64,000 bases of DNA from Bretschneidera sinensis. Taxonomy: Eukaryota > Streptophyta > Magnoliopsida > Brassicales > Akaniaceae. This document shows positions 1 through 8,856 of the stretch, piece by piece (within the stretch, counting starts at the first letter, position 1; each line of letters begins with the position of its first letter). The stretch lies in assembly GCA_023935145.1 (NCBI GenBank), contig CM043705.1:87454084-87518083 (forward strand), in the 5' to 3' direction. Position numbers and translations under genes: made by a program. Under the pieces are notes generated by a model. It was not told the origin of the DNA. It did no database searches and worked only from the letters and a program-made list of their open reading frames with translations.

Positions 1-58
1 TCAAATATCATAGATGTGTGTAGGGCACAGGCCGTCAACCTGAGCTTTAATTTGGATA

Positions 59-100
59 CTTGGCTCGAGTTATTTATGGTCTTTTTGAACTCGAGCCAAG
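59..100. repeat. GC-rich hairpin in A-gene 3' flank
   Basis: A perfect 13-bp inverted repeat (cttggctcgagtt / aactcgagccaag) separated by a 16-base loop. It sits in a CTCGAG/GAGCTC-rich stretch (about 28-225) that contrasts with the AT-rich surroundings. Such CTCGAG-rich patches occur in plant transposon remnants, so an old element is possible, but no clear ends were found. Each unit has a copy, for example near 13105 and 20694. Confidence 0.5.
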
Positions 101-437
101 AATGAAAATTTAAACTCATGCTCCGCTCGCGTTTATTTTCCACAACTTAAGCTCGAGTCAGCTTCAAGCCCAAACGAGCCTGACCTCCAACCCTTCGAGC
201 TCTGACTTTCGAACCTGAGTATATAAACTTTTATATTTATAGTCTAAGTAAAGGTATATATATTCATTTTAGAATAAAAATATTTTTAATATATATATAA
301 TTGAATCAATTGACATGGAAAGAACAAGCATTAATTGTTCGACATGAGTTTATTTAAATTACAGAATTCTTATTTTACATTTAAGAATTCTTGATTTAAT
401 ATGGTACAAGACAGAAACATATATAAAAAGAAAAAAC

Positions 438-893
438 TTAATATTCAAAAGAGAGAGGAGCAGATGAATCAGATCCAAAATCCAAAACACATTTATTCCA
501 AAATTGTTTACTTCTGGGAATACCTAAAGATGCAATTGCTTTAAAATGATTCAATGAGAAAATGGTTCTCACCAATGCAGTGTGGCACTCTTTTCCCACT
601 GCCATAAGTGTTCTGCAACAATTTTCAGTAACGGTAACATTCTCGAACATATACATGAATACTTGTTTCCCGCACTCCATAGTCATCTTTTCAGAACAGC
701 TTTGCAAAAATTTGGCATACTCTAGTGAAGGTTCTGGTGACAAAATTTCGAATTCAGTTCCAGGCGGATACGCGTAATATTCATCTTCTTCCGCTGAGGG
801 ACTGATATCTTCCGTTGCTGCAAATGTGAGCGATACCGTTGTTGTGGCTAAGAACAACGCCACAAGGATAGAGAACAGCTCTAACTTTCCCAT
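438..893 (-). CDS. Gene A, unit 1: secreted prolamin-like (ECA1/DD11-type) cysteine-rich protein
   Basis: Encodes a 151-residue small secreted protein. Residues 1-25 form a signal peptide (hydrophobic core SILVALFLATTTVSLTF, cleavage probably after Ala25). Residues about 26-62 are an acidic, Ser/Pro/Tyr-rich linker absent from B and C. The prolamin-like domain follows, with Cys66, Cys74, Cys92-Cys93, Cys103 and Cys135 in the order C-C-CC-C-C and the ECG and KECH motifs typical of ECA1-gametogenesis-related / DD11 proteins. These are known mostly from female gametophyte expression; role here is inferred. No intron is needed. Asn85 (NVT) is a glycosylation sequon; at residue 120 this copy has Ile instead of Asn, losing a second sequon. 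A TATA box lies at 978-988, about 90 bp upstream. Tail to tail with the C gene of the preceding unit, outside the window. Confidence 0.85.
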   Translation of the reverse strand: MGKLELFSILVALFLATTTVSLTFAATEDISPSAEEDEYYAYPPGTEFEILSPEPSLEYAKFLQSCSEKMTMECGKQVFMYMFENVTVTENCCRTLMAVGKECHTALVRTIFSLNHFKAIASLGIPRSKQFWNKCVLDFGSDSSAPLSFEY

Positions 894-1262
894 GATTTTG
901 ATTTTTTTAGTAATGACAGGTTTATCAATTTATCTTTATTGTGTTGCTAATTTGAAGATTAATGGCTTTAAGGATCCTTTTATATATAGGGTGCAATACA
1001 GGAAAGATATAGTACTATTAATTTGGTGGTTTCAAAACGCTCCATTAATATCTTTTGCATTAAATATGTTTGATTAATTAATTACAATAATTGTAAGGCA
1101 TTAGTTGGAGAAATGTTGATATGCAATAATAATTTAACTTCTACTTAAGAGTGATTTTGCTATCTGAGTTTAGAAAAAGGTAAAAAGGAAGCTTAATTTA
1201 ACGATGATTACAGTTGTTTCAAAGTGTTCTAATATAGTGATTAGTTAATTTAAAAATATGTA

Positions 1263-1559
1263 ATGAAAGATAGAATTAAGGAAAAATTCTTGTCTCGTAT
1301 ATCTTTTCTTCTCAATCTTTTTGCACAATTTAAGGGTGAGATGAACCTTTGTGTCATGTATCTCTCTCACACTGTGCCATACAAGAACTTCTCAGAACTA
1401 AGAGAACATGAGGCATTAGTTGCCCGTTGGCATACTTTGTTTTGGAGATTTTGTCCACGTGGTCGATGGAATAGCTTTTTGTCCACTTCAAATACGAAAA
1501 GACTTTCCACAGTAAAAGAAAACAGAGGTCAGAGAAACGGTGCTAATTTTATCAATTAA
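1263..1559 (+). other. Conserved 98-codon open frame of unknown status
   Basis: Open frame in all seven units (also 14309, 21898, 34929, 42533, 50130 and 57729). By eye only two sites vary among the copies: one synonymous (TTT/TTC, unit 1) and one Leu-to-Ile (unit 3). The product is basic, with no signal peptide, membrane segment or family I recognise. Whole units are so similar that an open frame may persist without selection. It is listed because it varies less than the DNA on either side. Confidence 0.15.
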
Positions 1560-2762
1560 AGTTTATGTTATGTCCGCTCTATTTGACAGCAGTTTGATCA
1601 AAAAAAATATTCTAATATTTTCACATGGTCAAGTACAATTATTTAATTTAATTTTTTTATCCAACAGTTGTTCGCTAGAACTGACAAAATGAGCACGTTT
1701 CTTTCTATGTGAAAAGTATTTTTTATCCAAAAAAAATCTAATAGACCAAATCTTCGCAAGAATCTCTGGATCGTTAAATACATGATTGTGTGGTGTTATT
1801 CTTAAACAAGATTTTCCAAGATTGTTGGCATTGTCTGCAAGTTATGAATGAAATTTCAGCATGTTATGAATGAAACAAGGAATTAACAATTGACAAATTT
1901 GGCCACTGGTGTGACAAGGGACAATGCCCTCCAATGCTTAGTTGCCTACTGCTGATATTGGACAGTATATATTTCTCTATTGTTTGGAACACCAAAAGTT
2001 GCCGGATTAAAAATAGAAGGAGCTCAGCTATTGCCTCGGTTTCTGATTTTCTGCTCGACAAAACAGAACTTGTCCCTCGTGAGAAAAAGAAGATATCAGT
2101 GGAAATCTCCCTGAGATTGGGTGTCTCAACTTAACGCGGATGGTTCTTCCAATAATTAGCAAATGTTGTGTAAACCAACAGGTAGAACAGAGGATTTTGT
2201 ATTTGAGAAAAAGATTTATGGTAAATTGTTCAATACTTTGAACTCAGAATATATAACTCATTGTTAAAGACTTGACTTTTGGGCCTTGGAGGACAACAAA
2301 AAATATAAACTACCAGTCTTCGCAATAGACTTAACCATTGGCACAAGAAGAATAGGAAGAAGAGTGAAAATGTATGGTAATAACTGGTAACCATTCTAAA
2401 AGGTACAAATGATTAGTTGAAGGGTATTTAGAATTGTTTTCGTTTTTTTTAAAAAAATTTAGCAGTGAGATTAGATTGTTGTTTTTTAACTAATTTTAGA
2501 TTAAATTGTAATCATTAACAAATAAGAGAGATGTAATCTATTATAATATAAAGTATTTTTTCTCAGAGAGATTTCAAGATTGTCACAATGGTAATGCTTG
2601 ATTGAAAAGTATGATTCCAACGGGCTTGATTCTGATCGGTTTTCAAAATCTATTGATTGTGCAATTTGTGACTACTAGGTGTGTTTCCTGTGAAAATAAA
2701 AATAAATAAATAAATAAGAATTCACTATATTATGTGTGTAATATGTATTACATGGACAAAAC

Positions 2763-2910
2763 TCCGGTACCATATTGATATTTGGTATTTAGGGTTTAGG
2801 CTACGAGTTAGAGAGACGGTATAGAGAGAGACGGGAGACAGTGCGTTGTTAGAGGCACACAAAATATAGATAATTCTTCTCAATTTTTCAAATTTTAACG
2901 TGGTATCAGA
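2763..2910. repeat. Short element with PBS-like inverted ends, left arm copy
   Basis: The right end reads aacgtggtatcaga, matching the start of the initiator tRNA-Met primer site (TGGTATCAGA). The left end is a degenerate inverted version (ccggtaccatattga). Inside are tagggtttag and a cacaaaatatagataattcttctcaa-like AT segment typical of a copia LTR 3' end. It is the inverted partner of 6242-6400. Probably a scrap of an older LTR element. Confidence 0.45.
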
Positions 2911-4086
2911 ACTTCAGATCTTCGTTTCAAGTTCAAAATATATCCATTTTCATTTAATATTTGACCAAGTTATTTCTCTTTTGGATATATAGGCTTTTTT
3001 TTCATTTGGGTTCGTGTGCAAAAACCTTAAATTCGTCAGTTAGCTTGTACTTGAGAGATGTTTTATAAAGAATTAATTGGATCACTTTTTTTTATCAGTT
3101 TTAGCTTTTAATATAATTGGTAACTCAATTATTTCTTAATATTTCTAGTATTTTGATGGTTCTTTCGCCTCATACAATTCATTGGCTATGGGACGGGGTT
3201 TCTTTTGACTATCAGCTCTTGCCTTTTGAGTTACAGTTTTGAGTTGTTGGTTTGGTGCTTGTTTAAAGACTTGTGTGGACTTTGGTTTCTTTTGAAAAGT
3301 AGTTATCTAAACTATGGGATGGTTTTTATAATAAAATATCACAATATCGATCGAATCTCAATTTATTAACTGAATTAAAACTAAAACTTTTAGGGAAAAA
3401 TCTAATTTTTTTCTTCTTTTTTTTCTTTTAGAAAATGATCTTATAAATACAATTAGTTTATTTTATATTTAATTTGATTGTATATATTGGTTATTAAGGA
3501 TTTTATATGTCGAAGTATTTTGGTACCAAATCTACATCATTTTGTATTCTAAAAAAAATCTGTCATTTATACGGGGAGGGGAGAGGAGACCTCATAAATT
3601 CAATTTTGTTTCTTTTTAAAAAATGATCTCATAAATATAATTTGTTGGAGATATAATTTATGTTAGTTTATCATATATTTTTTTACAATAGGAGTAGCGA
3701 AATTTGAACTTGAGATTTGAATGGGACCTCCTCTTAAGAGAAAAAAGTGTAATTCTCAATTAGACTATGCTCAAGCCACAATTTATTACTACCTAATTTG
3801 ATTGTATTATTTACTTATATGATTTTTTAAAATACGTTATTTTAGGTTGTTTTACATGTTATATAGATTGATACCCATATAATTTAAAATACCAAAGCTA
3901 CATCTTTGAGAAAAATTGAAATAGCCCAAATAAGTTCAGTTTTTTTTTTATGTTATAAATTCAACATTAATTTGAAGATCTAATTAAGTTTGACATGACT
4001 TAACTATAGAGTTCATAATTTAATTTTAAGAAATCTGTACGGTACGTAATAAACTGTAAAATCATATATAACAACAACAAAAAAAA

Positions 4087-4449
4087 CTATGATTCAAAAG
4101 AGATTGGCGCAGATGCATCTCCTCCAAAATCCAAAACACAAGTATTCCATACTTGTTTACTTCTAGGGATAATAGAAGACGCATTTGCTTCGGACTGATG
4201 TAATGTAAAAGTGGCTTTCACCAATATGATATGGTATTCTTCTCCCGTTGCTATAAGGTTTTGACAGTATTTTTCAGGGACGTTTAAATTCTGATCGAAT
4301 ATAGACGCGAATACCTCTTTTCCGCACTCTGGAGTCATCTTAACGACACAACTATGTGGTGATAGCTCTGTAGCCATTGTGAGTGACATCATGATTTTAG
4401 TGGCTATGAACAATGCCATAAGGATAGAGAAGTTCTCTAACTTTGCCAT
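4087..4449 (-). CDS. Gene B, unit 1: four-cysteine prolamin-like secreted protein
   Basis: A 120-residue protein with a signal peptide (residues 1-26, ending SLTMA) and the same prolamin-like fold signature as gene C, but two of the six cysteines are missing. Position 61 (first of the CC pair) and position 72 (in the GEECH motif) are both Tyr. Cys34, Cys42, Cys62 and Cys104 remain. An NAS sequon lies at Asn89. Unit-specific residues are Val36, Pro58 and Thr68, shared only with unit 3. The first 16 codons and the last ~43 codons are nearly identical to gene C at the DNA level, while the middle differs at many sites. TATA box at 4544-4551 on the minus strand. Divergent from C. It could be a decaying paralogue or one with a changed fold. 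Confidence 0.8.
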   Translation of the reverse strand: MAKLENFSILMALFIATKIMMSLTMATELSPHSCVVKMTPECGKEVFASIFDQNLNVPEKYCQNLIATGEEYHIILVKATFTLHQSEANASSIIPRSKQVWNTCVLDFGGDASAPISFES

Positions 4450-5198
4450 GATTGGTTTTATTTTTAATTAATGATGTAGCAGTACCAATTTATTTTTTGT
4501 ATTGCTTTGAGAGTGATGCATTTGATAGTGATACACAAGGATTATTTTATAGGGTGTAATTAGAGGAAAGAGATAATTTTTTGTTGTTTCAAAACATTTC
4601 AAAATTAGTATCTTCAGCATTAGTTGACCATGTAACATAAGTATTTCAAATCCATGATGTGAAGGCTACTCATCCTTCGGTCGTTTTTTAAAATATTTTA
4701 GTCACACTTTGTTTTTTTATTTTTTCCATTTATGACTTCATTCTTACATGTATAATACATACATATATGAATCGAAATACCAATATATAAAATTGTAATT
4801 ATTGGATGTCACAAATGTCTAAAGATAGTAATGGAGAGCTTAATTTGGTTCTTTTGTTTTTTCTTACCCTTCAATATTCAAAGTAGTATTAACATTTAAT
4901 CTTTGGTTCACGTCATATGAAGTCAACTTCCGTTTCATGTCTAGCAAATTAATGTAAACCCTTCGCATCATGGATTTGAAAAACTTATGTTACATGGTTA
5001 ATTAATTATAATCAAACATAATTAATACAGAAGATACTAATTTTGGAACGTTTTGAAACAACAATAAATTATCTCTTTCCTTTGATTACAACCTATAAAA
5101 TGATCCTTGTGTATCACCATCAAAATCATCTCTCTCAAAGCAACACAAAAAATAAATTAATACTCCTGTATCATTAATTAAAATATAAGAAAAAAATT
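4450..5198. promoter_or_regulatory. Bidirectional B-C promoter region, unit 1
   Basis: The 749 bp between the two start codons are partly mirror-symmetric. B has TATA at 4544-4551 (minus, ctataaaataatcc) and C has TATA at 5094-5101 (plus, ctataaaatgatcc). Both are about 100 bp from their ATG and followed by a similar ccttgtgtatcac segment where the transcript would start. The centre (about 4666-4958) is not symmetric. Each half thus looks like a complete core promoter from one ancestral gene. Confidence 0.65.
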
Positions 5199-5561
5199 AT
5201 GGCAAAGTTAGAGAACTTCTCTATCCTTATGGCATTGTTCATAGCCAACGCAACCATAGTGTCACTCACATTGGCTGCAGAGCTATCACCACAAAGTTGT
5301 GTAGATAAGATGACTCCAGAGTGCGGGAAAGAGGTATTCACGTCTATATTCAATCAGAATGTAGACGTCACTGAAAAATGCTGTCAAAACCTTATAGCAA
5401 TGGGAGAAGAGTGTCATATCATATTGGCGAAAGCCACTTTTACATTACATCAGTCTGAAGCAAATGCATCTTCTATTATCCCTAGAAGTAAACAAGTATG
5501 GAATACTTGTGTTTTGGATTTTGGAGGAGATGCATCTGCGCCAATCTCTTTTGAATCATAG
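5199..5561 (+). CDS. Gene C, unit 1: six-cysteine prolamin-like (ECA1/DD11-type) secreted protein
   Basis: Encodes 120 residues: signal peptide 1-26 (core ILMALFIANATIVSLTLA) and a compact prolamin-like domain with Cys34, Cys42, Cys61-Cys62, Cys72 and Cys104. The motifs PECGKEVF, CCQNLI and EECH match the ECA1-gametogenesis-related / DOWN-REGULATED IN DIF1 11 group. Asn89 is in an NAS sequon; Asn17 (NAT) falls within the signal peptide and is unlikely to be used. Members of this family are secreted and mostly expressed in the female gametophyte; nothing in the DNA proves that here. The start follows an A-rich leader and lies 105 bp after the TATA box at 5094. AT-rich sequence with AATAAA-like stretches near 5605-5635 could serve polyadenylation. 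C is the least variable of the three genes across the array. Confidence 0.87.
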   Translation: MAKLENFSILMALFIANATIVSLTLAAELSPQSCVDKMTPECGKEVFTSIFNQNVDVTEKCCQNLIAMGEECHIILAKATFTLHQSEANASSIIPRSKQVWNTCVLDFGGDASAPISFES

Positions 5562-7468
5562 TTTTTTTGTTATGTATAATTTTACAGCTTGGTACAGACC
5601 ATATTAATTAAATAATGAATTCTTAAAAATAAATTAAGAACTCGATAATTAAGTCATGTAAAACTTAATTAGATCTCCAAATTAATGTTGAATTTATAAG
5701 ATAAAAAAACTGAACTTATTTGGGCTATTTTAATCATTCTTAAAGAAGTAGCTTTGGTATTATTAATTACGTGGGTATTAATCTATATAACATGTAATAC
5801 ATTGAGATTCGATTGGTATTGTGATATTTTATTAAAAGTCCTCACAGGTCTTTAAACAAACACCAAACCAACAACTCAAAACTGTACCCTATTAAAAAAA
5901 ACTCGAAACTGTTACCCGAAAAGCAAGAGCAAATCGTAGAAAGAAGCCCCTTCTCATAGCCAATGAACTGCATGAGACGAAACAACCATACAAATATAAA
6001 AAAAAAAAAATTAAAAATAACTGAATAAACAAATATTTCAAAAGCATAAATTGATATAAAATGATCAAATTAATTATTTATACATTAACAAATTCTCTCA
6101 AGTACAAGCCGACTAAAGGATTAAAAGTATTGCATGTGAAACTCAAATGAAAGAAAGACCAAATATCCGAAAGAGCAAATAACTTGGTCAAATATTAAAT
6201 AAAAAAGTGCATCCTCGGAACTAGAAGTTAGGATATGGAGGTCTGATACTGTGTTAAAATAAAAGAAATTGAGAAGAATTCTTTATGTTTGGTGTGCCTC
6301 TAACAACATTGCTTCTTGTCTCTCTCTACACTCTATCTCTCTTCTCCCTCTCTAACTCTTAGCTTAAACCCTAAATAGAAAATATCAACGTGGTATCAGA
6401 GTTTCTTTCATTTAATACATATTACATATAATAATATAGAGAATTCTTCTCAGCTTTTCTTGGTGAGGTAAGTGTAATCGTCGACGTACATCGGGTGGGT
6501 TATTGTAATTTTCCCTTAAACTTACAATAATGCACTTAGTTAAATTGTATTTTCAAAAGCATATAATTTCAAGACAATATTGTAAGTTAAACAAACACAA
6601 ATTGTGCTAATAATAATCTTTGGAATGTCAATAGCATCACCATTAAAAGAACCCATCAAAGAAATACAACACCAAACAATTCCAGTTGAGAACACTAATT
6701 TTTTTAAGGTGATTGCTTTTATAAATAAAAGGTTGAAAATAGCTTAAAAAAAAGTTAATTCGATTTTTGATTGAGTCTATTATTATTATTATTATAATTA
6801 TTATTATATTAACAATTTAGTTATTGTTATGTTAAATATTATTATTTCAATAAATATTAATTATATTACTATTATTTTTATTATTCATAAATGATTGTGA
6901 TTATAATTAATATTTTTAGTTGTTCCTCCAATACTGCTTGCTTATAAAGCTAGAAATCCTCTTTAGTGGCACTTAACTCAGCAAAGCTGGATGGTTAAAT
7001 CATTCATGTTGCTTATGCAACAAAAAATTAAGCATGACTTGATAAAGTAAAAGAATAAAAGTTCTATCTCAGCATTTATGAATCAAGGCATACATCGGTT
7101 TCCTGTCCAAACTAAGACTGCATGATCGTTGACATCATGGATCACTTTTTGAGCTTATAAATAATTAGTGAGTTTTATTTGCATTACATTTGTAGATCAC
7201 TTGAAGTAATATTCAATTTAGTCATATTTAGAGCTAAAACAACTACATATATATGAGCATAATTTTGAGGGTCTAATAGTTGAGTATTGTTTTAAAGCTA
7301 ACGTGTATTGTTAGCCATATACGTATCCATCTCCATCCAGGTTTTCCCTTTCATATATGCGTGTAGTCACATTTAGAGCTCAAACAACTACATATATATG
7401 AGCATAATTTTGCAGGTCTAATAGTTGAGTATTATTTTAACGCTAACGTGTGTTGTTAGCCATGTACG
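5562..7468. other. C-gene 3' spacer, unit 1
   Basis: About 1.9 kb without a supported gene. It holds the outer part of the right inverted-repeat arm (to 6446) with the PBS-ended element, an AT-rich region with an ATT microsatellite at about 6778-6810, and from 7221 a pair of 145-bp direct repeats. The second repeat is the one interrupted by the copia insertion. Confidence 0.6.
6242..6400. repeat. Short element with PBS-like inverted ends, right arm copy
   Basis: Bounded by tctgatactgtgtt on the left and aacgtggtatcaga on the right, which are imperfect inverted repeats of each other. Both resemble the tRNA-Met primer site facing outward. It contains CT-rich runs and taaaccctaaa. Every unit carries this copy and the one in the opposite arm, giving 14 in the window. 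Confidence 0.45.
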
Positions 7469-7473
7469 TATCC
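7221..7473. repeat. 145-bp tandem repeat pair, second copy interrupted by copia
   Basis: gtcatatttagagct at 7221 recurs as gtcacatttagagct at 7366, giving a 145-bp period through acaactacatatatatgagc, ctaatagttgagtatt and gttagccat. A shorter sub-repeat (ccatctccatccaggttttccc) follows and recurs past the insertion site at 12924-13010. Uninterrupted versions start at 20263, 40898, 48495, 56094 and 63693. The unit 3 copy (27857) is interrupted at the same base. Confidence 0.75.
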
Positions 7474-8331
7474 TGTTGGAAATCACCTTGACAAGATGCC
7501 CAGGTGGTGATCTTCCAAACACCCAAGTCTTGAATGACTTGTAGAAAGAATTTCAGCAATCGAACACAAGAACAGAAAATCAAAGAAAGAAAGAAGACAA
7601 GTAATTTGTTGTCGAGGTTTGGCAATGTGCCTACGTCCCCGTGAGTTCCTCCGAACTCTCTGCACTATCTCAATAGTTCTTACAAAGTTACAGCAATTCC
7701 CTTCAAGAATCCAAGTTCTTGAAGAACCAAGAAGAGAACGAGAAAGTGATAGACCTATTACTATGATTTCTATCAATTCTGTACTAACCTCTCTTCTTTA
7801 CAACCAGCCTCACTACAAGAGTCCCTCTTGCGTTTATGTCTCTCACACAATTCTCTCTTGTGTTTACAATGATCTCACAATGTCACAACCTGTGTGGTTC
7901 TCTCACACACATTTTTCAACCACTTGAAATGAGGCTAGGAAACCCTTTTTATAGCCTCTTAATTCTTGGACAATCTTGTGAATCATTCTTGACCCTTTGA
8001 TCATGTTCTTCCTTTAATCTCAGCCCTTCATCACTCTCCAAGTGATGCTGTGCATTTTGGTGTGGTGCTGTGTGCTGCAGCGTGACCTGATGCTGCAGCC
8101 TCCTGATGCTGTGCGCACACCTCCTGCCTGTGGGCAGAAACTTCCACAGCAGTGTGCCTGACCTTACCATGCTCAAAATTGAAGCACACACATGTGTGCA
8201 ACCTTATAACTTGCTGAACTTTGATATCCCACAATTGGTTTGGACATTAACCAACCTTTGGACCATGTTTGGACCTGCTCAAACCTTGACCATGTTTGAA
8301 CCATGTTTAAACCTTAGACAAAAAACCAACA
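7474..8331 (-). repeat. 3' LTR of copia copy 1
   Basis: 858 bp starting TGTTGG and ending CCAACA on the plus strand. It contains two changes not in the equivalent LTR of copy 2 (near 7673 and 7779). The purine tract expected next to it is weak (aaaggtatagat on the minus strand at 8332-8343). Confidence 0.9.
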
Positions 8332-8412
8332 ATCTATACCTTTGTCTAAACGTTTAAACCCGAACCATTTGTGCAGAGACCTTCGGGATCCAAACTCATC
8401 TTGAGTCATCAA

Positions 8413-8856
8413 TCAACTGACTCCAATCCTAAGTAATTCAAGGCAATGATTGAACTTATTTAGAGGTAGAAACTTGGTGCCTAAATCTGCAGGACTTTTC
8501 TCTGTGGTCTTCTTGTCAACATGAATGCTTCCTTCTGTACCATTTTCCAGAATGTAATGATACCGAACATCCATATGCTCCGTCCCCTCATGGAACACCG
8601 GATACCTCCACAAGTGCCCCGCACTTTGGCTATCCAAAGATACCACCACCTGCTCTTTTAGGACCTCCCACTCGTCCAACAACCCCTTGGACCCCATAGC
8701 CTCCTTTATGGCTTCTGTAGCCGCTATGCATTCTGCCCTGGTTATTATGAGTGCTACAACTGGCTGCCACTGAGCCTCCATGTACCTCAGCAACCACTTC
8801 ATCCCAAGACAATGCTCTTTTCCTATATTACTCACACATTTGCTGAAAACATCCAT
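8413..8856 (-). pseudogene. pol: copia RNase H remnant, copy 1
   Basis: The C-terminal pol part: NIGKEHCLGMKWLLRYM, then the RNase H stretch (AECIAATEAIKEA, SLDSQSAGHL, HMDVRYHYI) and the ADLGTKFLP tail. It is in a different frame from the RT remnant, which it overlaps by 25 bases. The DNA between the end of the RT palm and NIGKEH is also missing. The usual TEAEY is read as TRAEC, changing a catalytic Glu. Confidence 0.82.

Larger units (their letters stand above)
894..4086. other. Spacer between A and B, unit 1
   Basis: About 3.2 kb without a supported gene. From left to right: the A promoter on the minus strand (TATA 978-988); an open frame of 98 codons at 1263-1559; a stretch at about 1870-2135 with higher GC and gene-like composition; AT-rich DNA; an AAAT microsatellite at about 2695-2716; the outer end of the large inverted repeat from 2718; a ~150-bp element with PBS-like ends at 2763-2910; a ~470-bp block at about 3366-3850 lacking from the opposite arm; then the 3' flank of B. 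The same order recurs in every unit. Confidence 0.6.
2718..6446. repeat. Large imperfect inverted repeat holding B and C, unit 1
   Basis: Left arm 2718-4665 and right arm 4959-6446 are inverted copies around a ~290-bp centre. Matching landmarks on opposite strands include GAATTC at the outer ends, the tagggtttag / taaaccctaa segments, gttggtttggtg near 3245 against caccaaaccaac near 5860, the B and C coding regions, and ccatgtaacataag against cttatgttacatgg near the centre. The left arm is longer because of an extra ~470-bp block at about 3366-3850. Similarity is highest inside the coding regions and weaker in the flanks. Confidence 0.85.

Noticed and set aside
562..777. 71-codon open frame on the plus strand over gene A, in every unit
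   Set aside because: It is the opposite strand of the A coding region; its persistence follows from conservation of A.
826..1077. 83-codon plus-strand frame with a hydrophobic stretch, looking like a small membrane protein
   Set aside because: It covers the A signal peptide and A promoter on the other strand and is broken in units 2 and 4 by a single change in the TATA region.
1864..2061. 65-codon minus-strand frame
   Set aside because: Overlaps the gene-like patch on the other strand; no start context, domain or signal to support it.
2788..2800. Telomere-like tagggtttag / taaaccctaa
   Set aside because: A single motif, not a tandem telomere repeat; it lies in the retroelement-like fragment.
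7443..8357. Open frames of 60-102 codons within the copia LTRs
   Set aside because: LTRs are non-coding; the frames differ between LTRs and carry no recognised motif.
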